Source of the DNA: Cohnella sp. SGD-V74 | Lineage (GTDB): Bacteria; Bacillota; Bacilli; Paenibacillales; Paenibacillaceae | Reading direction: 5' to 3' | Assembly (NCBI RefSeq): GCF_003001675.1 | Contig: NZ_PVYW01000019.1 | Span: 62,001-126,000 of the forward strand | Length of the DNA: 64,000 bases | In this document: positions 58,531-64,000 of the stretch, piece after piece | Numbering within the stretch: the stretch's first letter is position 1 | Layout of the letters: each line of letters begins with the position of its first letter | Position numbers and translations under genes: made by a program | The notes under the pieces: generated by a model | The model's input: the letters and a program-made list of their open reading frames with translations, nothing else | What the model was told of the DNA's origin: nothing | Databases searched by the model: none

Positions 58531-59205
58531 ATGACCAAAACGGTTGCGGCCGTCTATACCGGCCAAGGATTGGCGGAGCCGCTGAAACAAGTATTCAACG
58601 AAGTGCTGCCGGGTTGCCGGCTGGTAAATCTCATCGACGATAGTCTGATCGCCGACGTCATGCGGGCGGGCGGCGTCACACCGCAAGTGTCCGGCCGTCT
58701 GCTCGGCTATTATCGCAGTGCGGCGGATCTCGGCGCCGACGTCATCCTGAACACCTGCTCCTCGGTCGGAGAGGTCGTCGAGCGGGCGAGAGGCTTCGTG
58801 GACGTACCTATCGTGAAGATCGATGAAGCGATGGCGCTGGAGGCGGTCTCCCGCTACGCGCGCATCGGCGTCATCGCGACGCTGCCGACTACGCTGGCGC
58901 CGACGATGGCGCTGCTGCGGGCCCAGGCCGAAGCGGCCGGACGCACGTTGTCGCTGACGGAGGGGCTGGCCGCGGGCGCCTACGACGCGCTCGTCGACGG
59001 CAAGCCGGAGGAGCATGATCGCCGAATCGCGGAGACGGCGGCGGAGTTGGCGGCTTCCGTCGATGCGATCGTGCTCGCGCAAGGATCGATGGCGAGAATG
59101 GAAGCCTCGCTGCGAGAGAGGACCGGCAAGCCGGTGCTCTCCAGCCCAAGGCTCGGCGTGCTGGCGGTCAAGCGTCTGCTGGAGGCCCAAGATGAAATCC
59201 AATGA
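58531..59205 (+). CDS. Asp/Glu/hydantoin racemase-family protein, single catalytic Cys
   Basis: The ATG at 58531 has AAGGAGG 6 bases upstream; the frame upstream is a shadow. The 224-residue protein has the racemase-superfamily double Rossmann-like fold, with the first catalytic Cys in VILNTCSSVGE (Cys76). The second site, normally Cys, reads VLAQGSMARM (Ser186). A two-base racemisation is therefore unlikely; single-Cys members include decarboxylases and isomerases. It lies 42 bp after the glycosidase and overlaps the RuBisCO-like gene by 14 bp, so it should act in the same sugar-acid pathway. Its reaction is unknown. Confidence 0.8.
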   Translation: MTKTVAAVYTGQGLAEPLKQVFNEVLPGCRLVNLIDDSLIADVMRAGGVTPQVSGRLLGYYRSAADLGADVILNTCSSVGEVVERARGFVDVPIVKIDEAMALEAVSRYARIGVIATLPTTLAPTMALLRAQAEAAGRTLSLTEGLAAGAYDALVDGKPEEHDRRIAETAAELAASVDAIVLAQGSMARMEASLRERTGKPVLSSPRLGVLAVKRLLEAQDEIQ

Positions 59206-60484
59206 TGAGGCATTGCAGATGAATCGGGTCATCGCCACCTATCTGGTGGAAACCCCGTTCTCTCTCGAGCGCGCGGCCGTCGCGATCGCCGGGGAGCAAT
59301 CGACAGGCACGTTCACGGCGGTGCCAGGCGAGACGGCGTCGCTGAAGGAACGCTTCGGCGCCCGCCTCGAACGGGTTACCCCGCTCGAGCAGGTTCGCCA
59401 GCCTTCGCTTCCGGGAGCGGCCGTGCCGCCGGGACATCACGGAATCTACTCGCGGGGGGAGATCGCGGTCTCCTTCCCTTTGCATAATTTCGGGCCGTCG
59501 ATTCCGAACCTGATGGCCTGCGTAGCCGGGAACCTGTTCGAGCTGCGGGAGCTGTCCGGCCTGCGCCTGCTCGACCTGGAGCTGCCGGACGCCTTCGCGT
59601 CGGCCTATCCCGGACCGCGCTTCGGCATCGACGGCACACGGCGGTTGACGGGCGTTCGCGGACGCCCGATCATCGGGACGATCGTTAAGCCGAGCGTCGG
59701 CCTCTCGCCTCTCGAGCTGGAGACGCTCGTCTACGAGCTGGCAGCCTCAGGCCTGGACTTCATCAAGGACGACGAGTTGAACGCCGATCCGCCTTATTGC
59801 CCCCTGCCCGACAAGGTCGCCGCGGTCTCCCGCGCGATTGAGCGGGCTGCGGATGCGACAGGGCGCAAAATCATGTACGCGTACAATATTACCGGCGACA
59901 TCGAGACGCTGAAGCGCAACCACGACACGGTCGTAAACGCCGGGGGCAACTGCGTTATGGTCAGCATGAACAGCGTCGGCCTCGCGGGCCTGGCTTACCT
60001 TAACACGTTCAGCGAAGTGCCGATTCACGGCCACCGCAACCAATGGGGCATGCTGACCCGGCACGGTCAGCTCGGCATGAGCTTCCAAGCCTATCAGAAG
60101 CTGTGCCGGCTGGCCGGCGCCGATCATCTGCACGTCAACGGGCTGGGCAGCAAATTCTATGAAAGCGACGATTCCGTGGTCGCTTCCGTGCGCGCTTGTA
60201 TGCAGCCGCTGCTCGGCGGCTACGAGACGATGCCGGTGCTGTCCTCCGGCCAATGGGCTGGAACGGCGGAGATTACGTATGCGAGGACGAAGACGGTGGA
60301 CGTCATGCATCTGGCTGGAGGCGGTATACTCGCCCACCCGGACGGACCGACGGCCGGCGTCGAGAGCATGAAGCAAGGCTGGGAGGCGGCGATGCGCGGC
60401 ATACCAGCCGAAAACTACGCGCAGACACATCCGGAGCTGCGCCGCGCCTTCGATAAATTCAAACCCAAGGATGCTTCGAGATGA
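59192..60484 (+). CDS. RuBisCO-like protein (type IV, RLP)
   Basis: Start ATG 59192 has GGAGG 6 bases upstream (430 residues); ATG 59219 is an alternative. The protein has the RuBisCO large-subunit fold. IIGTIVKPSVGLSP keeps the Lys of site 175 (Lys166) but has Ser168 where RuBisCO has Lys177. FIKDDE (Lys192, Asp194, Glu195) is the carbamylated-Lys/Mg site. HGHRN (279-283), GLGSKF (Lys321, loop 6), LSSGQW and AGGGILAHPDG are the remaining ligand segments. It therefore binds Mg and a phosphorylated sugar enediolate but should not be a true carboxylase. Partner genes (racemase-like, DUF1537 kinase) recall acid-sugar RLPs of the D-apionate routes rather than MtnW of methionine salvage. Confidence 0.9.
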   Translation: MKSNDEALQMNRVIATYLVETPFSLERAAVAIAGEQSTGTFTAVPGETASLKERFGARLERVTPLEQVRQPSLPGAAVPPGHHGIYSRGEIAVSFPLHNFGPSIPNLMACVAGNLFELRELSGLRLLDLELPDAFASAYPGPRFGIDGTRRLTGVRGRPIIGTIVKPSVGLSPLELETLVYELAASGLDFIKDDELNADPPYCPLPDKVAAVSRAIERAADATGRKIMYAYNITGDIETLKRNHDTVVNAGGNCVMVSMNSVGLAGLAYLNTFSEVPIHGHRNQWGMLTRHGQLGMSFQAYQKLCRLAGADHLHVNGLGSKFYESDDSVVASVRACMQPLLGGYETMPVLSSGQWAGTAEITYARTKTVDVMHLAGGGILAHPDGPTAGVESMKQGWEAAMRGIPAENYAQTHPELRRAFDKFKPKDASR

Positions 60485-61881
60485 CCAAGAAGAATGCGCG
60501 CGGCCAACGGCTGCTTTGTTACTACGGAGACGACTTTACCGGATCGACGGACGTGCTCGAGTCGCTGACGGAAGGCGGTGCGGAAACGGTGCTGTTTCTG
60601 GAGCCGCCGTCGGAGGCGCGACTGGCGCATTTTCCGGATGCGCAGTGCTTCGGCGTGGCCGGCGTCGGACGCTCGATGTCTCCGGAGCGGATGGAGCGCG
60701 AGCTGCGGCCGTTGCTGGAGCGGCTGAAGAACTGCGGCGCGGCCACCGTTCATTATAAAATCTGTTCCACCTTCGATTCCTCCCCCCGGGCCGGCAGCAT
60801 CGGCAAGGTGTTGGAGTTGGGACGCGAGCTCTACCCGCGGCAGTCCTTCGTGCCCGTCGTGGCCGGGGCTCCCCGGCTGAAGCGGTATACCCTCTTCGGC
60901 CACCATTTCGCCGCCGGAGGGGATGGAGCGACTCACCGGCTGGACCGTCATCCGACGATGTCCCGCCATCCGATAACGCCGATGGCCGAGTCGGACCTTC
61001 GCCTTCATCTGCGGGAGCAGACCGATCTGCCCGTGGCGTTGATGGACTGGACTGCGCTGACGGGTACCGGAGAAGAGGCCGGGTCTCGTCTGCGCGAACG
61101 CTTGGAAGGCTCGGACGCGAAGGCCGTGCTGTTTGACGTGCTGGACGAGGAAGGGCTGGAGATGACAGGCCGGCTGATTTGGCAGGAAGTGGAGGCTGCC
61201 GGCGAAAGTCTGTTTGCCGTCGGCTCTTCCGGCTTGTCGGACGGTCTGGCCGCTTGGTGGAGACGCCAGGGATTGCTCCGTCCGAGGACGGAAGCGACGG
61301 TTCCGCCCGGGGAGACCGATCGGCTGCTCGTTCTGTCCGGCAGCTGTTCGCCCGTGACGCAGACACAGATCGAGTGGGCTTTGGCGCACGGCTTCGCCGG
61401 GATTCAAATACCTGCCTTGGACTGGCTGGACCCGGACCGGGTAGAGGCTTCGTGCGCCGAGGTGTTCAAGCAGGCGCTCCGCCGCCTGGGGGAAGGTCAA
61501 AGCGTCATTCTCTACTCCGCTGCGGGACCGGACGACCCGTCGATCGGAGCCCTGCGCACCAGATTGGACGAACTGGGCTGGGAGACCGCGGATTCTGCGC
61601 GTGCCATCGGCACGCGTCTGGGCGGATTGGCCCGCAACCTGGTCGCGGCGGCCAGGCTGCGCCGGATTCTCATTGCCGGCGGCGATACGTCCGGGTACGT
61701 CACCCGGGAGCTGGGCATCGACGCGATCACGTTCCGGAGCGCGATCGTTCCCGGCGGACCGCTCTGCCGCTGCTACTCCGAGGATCCCCGGCTGGACGGT
61801 CTGGAGCTGTCGCTGAAGGGCGGACAGGTCGGCGGAGCCGATTATTTCGAACTCGTAAGACGAGGAGGCCGTACCCTATGA
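60481..61881 (+). CDS. DUF1537 four-carbon acid sugar kinase family protein
   Basis: The 466-residue protein has the N-terminal substrate domain opening YYGDDFTGSTDVLESL (Asp17/18) and a C-terminal nucleotide domain with LSGSCSPVTQTQ (about 280) and AGGDTSGYVTREL (from 399). These are signatures of the DUF1537 kinases, which phosphorylate threonate, erythronate or 3-oxo-isoapionate. Its start overlaps the RLP stop by 4 bp, a direct sign that kinase and RLP act in sequence. The kinase would make the phosphorylated acid used by the RLP. The specific acid is not decidable here. Confidence 0.92.
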   Translation: MTKKNARGQRLLCYYGDDFTGSTDVLESLTEGGAETVLFLEPPSEARLAHFPDAQCFGVAGVGRSMSPERMERELRPLLERLKNCGAATVHYKICSTFDSSPRAGSIGKVLELGRELYPRQSFVPVVAGAPRLKRYTLFGHHFAAGGDGATHRLDRHPTMSRHPITPMAESDLRLHLREQTDLPVALMDWTALTGTGEEAGSRLRERLEGSDAKAVLFDVLDEEGLEMTGRLIWQEVEAAGESLFAVGSSGLSDGLAAWWRRQGLLRPRTEATVPPGETDRLLVLSGSCSPVTQTQIEWALAHGFAGIQIPALDWLDPDRVEASCAEVFKQALRRLGEGQSVILYSAAGPDDPSIGALRTRLDELGWETADSARAIGTRLGGLARNLVAAARLRRILIAGGDTSGYVTRELGIDAITFRSAIVPGGPLCRCYSEDPRLDGLELSLKGGQVGGADYFELVRRGGRTL

Positions 61882-64000
61882 ATCCAAGGATCGACGAGCT
61901 GCAAGATTGGGCCAATCTGCAGGTGCTGCAGCGCCATACGCTGTCGCCCCGCGCGACTTCGATTCCTTATGCCGACCGGCTGCAAGCGATCGCGCACGAC
62001 CGGGAATCGTCGCCCTACTACTTGTCGCTGAACGGTCCATGGAAATTTTGCTACTCAGACTGTCCGGAGGACGCGCCCCAACGGTTTTACGAGGAATCGT
62101 TCTCCTTCGAGGACTGGGACGACCTGCCGGTTCCTTCGAACTGGCAGCTGCACGGCTACGGCGTTCCCCTGTACAGCAGCAGTAAATATCCGTTTCCCGT
62201 CGACCCTCCGCACGTTCCGGCGCTCAACCCGACAGGCAGCTACTTGCGTACGTTCGAGGTTCCCGAGCATTGGACGGGCCGGAGCGCGATTCTGGCGTTC
62301 GAAGGCGTCGACGCGGCTTTCCATGTCTGGCTAAACGGCCGGTTCGTCGGCTTCGGCCAAGGCAGCCATAACCGGATGGAATTCGATGCGACCGAGTTCT
62401 TAAAGCCGGGGCACAACCGCATCGCCGTCCGCGTCTATCAATGGTCGACAGGCAGCTATCTGGAGGATCAGGACAAGTGGCGACTGAGCGGTATTTTCCG
62501 CGATGTCTTCCTGCTCTCTGTTCCTTCCGCGCATCTGCGCGACGTGCGCCTTCGGGCGCGGCTGGACGAGGCCTATGCCAACGGGACGCTCGAGGCGTGC
62601 GTTCAACTGTGCCGCGGCGCCTCGGACGATGCGGCAGCCGGCGGCTTCCGGCTGCGGGCCGAACTGCTCGACGGAGAGCTTCGCACCGTGCTGGAGCATC
62701 AATTGGACGGAGAGCTGCCGCCCCCGGGCGGCGAATTTCGTCTCTCCGCCGAGCTGCCTCTGCGCGCTCCGCGTCTGTGGTCGGCCGAAACCCCCGAGCT
62801 GTATACGCTGCTGCTGATCTTGTCGGACGATGCGGGCTTCGTGCAGGAGGTGCATCGTTATCCGGTCGGCTTCCGGGACGTTCGCGTACGGGACGGCCAA
62901 TTGCTCGTCAATGGCCGTCCGATCGTCGTCCGGGGCGTCAACCGCAACGAATTCGACCCGGATCTGGGCCACGTGACGACGATCGAAGCGATGAAACGGG
63001 ACATTCTGCTCCTGAAGCGCCATAACGTCAATACGGTCCGCTGCTCGCACTATCCGAACGATTCACGCTGGCTGGAACTGTGTGATGCCTACGGTCTGTA
63101 CGTCGTGGACGAAGCCGATCTGGAGACGCACGGCTGCGTCTTCCTCGGCGAAATCAGCCGCTGGATCGACAATCCGGACGAGAAGACGGCCTACGAGAGT
63201 CGGCTGGCTGAAGATCCGAGTTGGCGCGAAGCCTTCCTCGATCGGGCAAAACGGATGGTGGAAAGGGATAAGAACCATCCTTCCATCCTCGTGTGGTCGC
63301 TCGGCAACGAGTCCGGCTACGGTCCCAACCACGACGCCATGGCCGACTGGGTGCGGAAGGCCGATCCGACGCGCCTGATCCATTACGAGCGGGCTAAGGA
63401 CGCGCCGATAACGGACATCGTCAGCAGCATGTACCCTTCCGTCGAGATGCTGATCGAAGAAGGCCGCAAGACGGACGACAGCCGTCCCTATCTGATGGTG
63501 GAATTCGGCCATGCGATGGGCAACGCGCTCGGCAATCAGAAGGAATATTGGGAAGCGGTGTACCGCTATCCCCGGCTGTGCGGCGGGCTGATCTGGGAAT
63601 GGTCGGATCTGGCGCTGCGCAAGCGCTCCGTCGATGGTGCCGATGCAGGAGAATACGCCTACGGCGGGGATTTCGGAGACGTGCCCAACAGCGGGCATTT
63701 CTGCGTGGACGGTCTCGTGTTCCCGGATCGCGGAATCAAACCCGCGCTTCTGGAATTCAAGAAAGCGATTGAACCGGTCCGAGCCGAGCTGCTGCGAACG
63801 GAAGACGGACCGGAAGCGGACATCCGGCGGCTGATCGTGCGCGTCTCGAATCGTTACGACCATGTCACGTTGGAGCATTTGGACGCGCGCTGGACGCTGC
63901 TGCGCGAGGGCGACATCGTCGAGCACGGCCGTCTCCCTTCGCTCGCGACTCCCCCGGGCGCAGACGAAGAAATCGCCATTGCCTATCGGACGCAGTCGGA
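61878..64000 (+). CDS. GH2 beta-galactosidase (LacZ type), cut by window end
   Basis: The ATG at 61878 overlaps the kinase stop (ATGA) and follows GAGGAGG. The visible 707 residues include the jelly-roll sugar-binding domain (YYLSLNGPWKFCY; SYLEDQDKWRLSGIFRDV), the immunoglobulin-like domain and the TIM barrel. Acid/base Glu478 is in WSLGNES and nucleophile Glu542 in MVEFGHAMGNA, where most LacZ have CEYAHAMGNS. The C-terminal small-chain region lies beyond the window. LacZ-type GH2 removes terminal beta-galactose; related GH2 enzymes cleave alpha-L-arabinopyranosides or beta-glucuronides. Confidence 0.92.
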   Translation, partial: MNPRIDELQDWANLQVLQRHTLSPRATSIPYADRLQAIAHDRESSPYYLSLNGPWKFCYSDCPEDAPQRFYEESFSFEDWDDLPVPSNWQLHGYGVPLYSSSKYPFPVDPPHVPALNPTGSYLRTFEVPEHWTGRSAILAFEGVDAAFHVWLNGRFVGFGQGSHNRMEFDATEFLKPGHNRIAVRVYQWSTGSYLEDQDKWRLSGIFRDVFLLSVPSAHLRDVRLRARLDEAYANGTLEACVQLCRGASDDAAAGGFRLRAELLDGELRTVLEHQLDGELPPPGGEFRLSAELPLRAPRLWSAETPELYTLLLILSDDAGFVQEVHRYPVGFRDVRVRDGQLLVNGRPIVVRGVNRNEFDPDLGHVTTIEAMKRDILLLKRHNVNTVRCSHYPNDSRWLELCDAYGLYVVDEADLETHGCVFLGEISRWIDNPDEKTAYESRLAEDPSWREAFLDRAKRMVERDKNHPSILVWSLGNESGYGPNHDAMADWVRKADPTRLIHYERAKDAPITDIVSSMYPSVEMLIEEGRKTDDSRPYLMVEFGHAMGNALGNQKEYWEAVYRYPRLCGGLIWEWSDLALRKRSVDGADAGEYAYGGDFGDVPNSGHFCVDGLVFPDRGIKPALLEFKKAIEPVRAELLRTEDGPEADIRRLIVRVSNRYDHVTLEHLDARWTLLREGDIVEHGRLPSLATPPGADEEIAIAYRTQS

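Noticed and set aside
59192..60484. True carbon-fixing RuBisCO
   Set aside because: Lys177 is replaced by Ser, no small-subunit or phosphoribulokinase gene is present, and the context is sugar-acid metabolism.

Overview
The window looks like an origin-proximal segment of a high-GC, spore-forming Firmicute of the Paenibacillaceae (Cohnella/Paenibacillus type). The minus strand from about 1.3 to 40.4 kb keeps the classical Bacillus order read backwards: yabB, rsmI, abrB (plus strand), tatD, yabE, rnmV, rsmA, yabG, veg, sspF, ispE, purR, ridA, spoVG, glmU, prs, rplY/ctc, pth, fin, mfd, prsA, spoVT, yabM, yabN, hup, rqcP. Sporulation genes and recognisable sporulation-sigma promoters (SigF, SigG, SigH, SigK types) are spread through it. 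No rRNA, tRNA, CRISPR array or intact insertion sequence was seen.

Two transport blocks interrupt this backbone. At 6.9-14.8 kb lie an ECF cobalt/nickel transporter (cbiM, a PDGLE/CbiN-like gene and a fused cbiQ-cbiO) and a urea ABC transporter (urtABCDE). The urtA promoter overlaps a perfect TnrA/GlnR box. At 16.0-18.6 kb lies a methionine-type ABC transporter (metNIQ) whose short leader carries an intrinsic terminator. Between them sit a 0.95-kb array of about 19 copies of a 50-bp repeat and a 165-bp foldback. A second, smaller array (51-bp unit) lies before hup. The yabE gene, encoding a 3D-domain cell-wall protein, is preceded by a c-di-AMP (ydaO-type) riboswitch with its terminator.

From 40.5 kb to the right edge the content is accessory: carbohydrate sensing, uptake and breakdown. 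On the minus strand are an AraC-type response regulator, a YesM-type histidine kinase, a CUT1 solute-binding protein, two permeases and a 1285-residue GH106-like protein. From 50.98 kb on the plus strand runs a tightly coupled operon: a five-bladed propeller glycosidase, GH78 alpha-L-rhamnosidase, GH42 beta-galactosidase, GH127-like Zn/Cys glycosidase, an Asp/Glu-racemase-fold protein, a RuBisCO-like protein, a DUF1537 acid-sugar kinase and a GH2 beta-galactosidase cut by the window end. The left edge carries the start of a GH116 gene.

The most interesting part is the racemase-like / RuBisCO-like / DUF1537 trio inside this operon. It suggests that an unusual sugar acid released from a rhamnose-, galactose- and possibly arabinose-containing plant glycan is phosphorylated and then cleaved or decarboxylated by a RuBisCO-like protein. 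D-apionate-type chemistry is the nearest known precedent. The actual substrate is inference.
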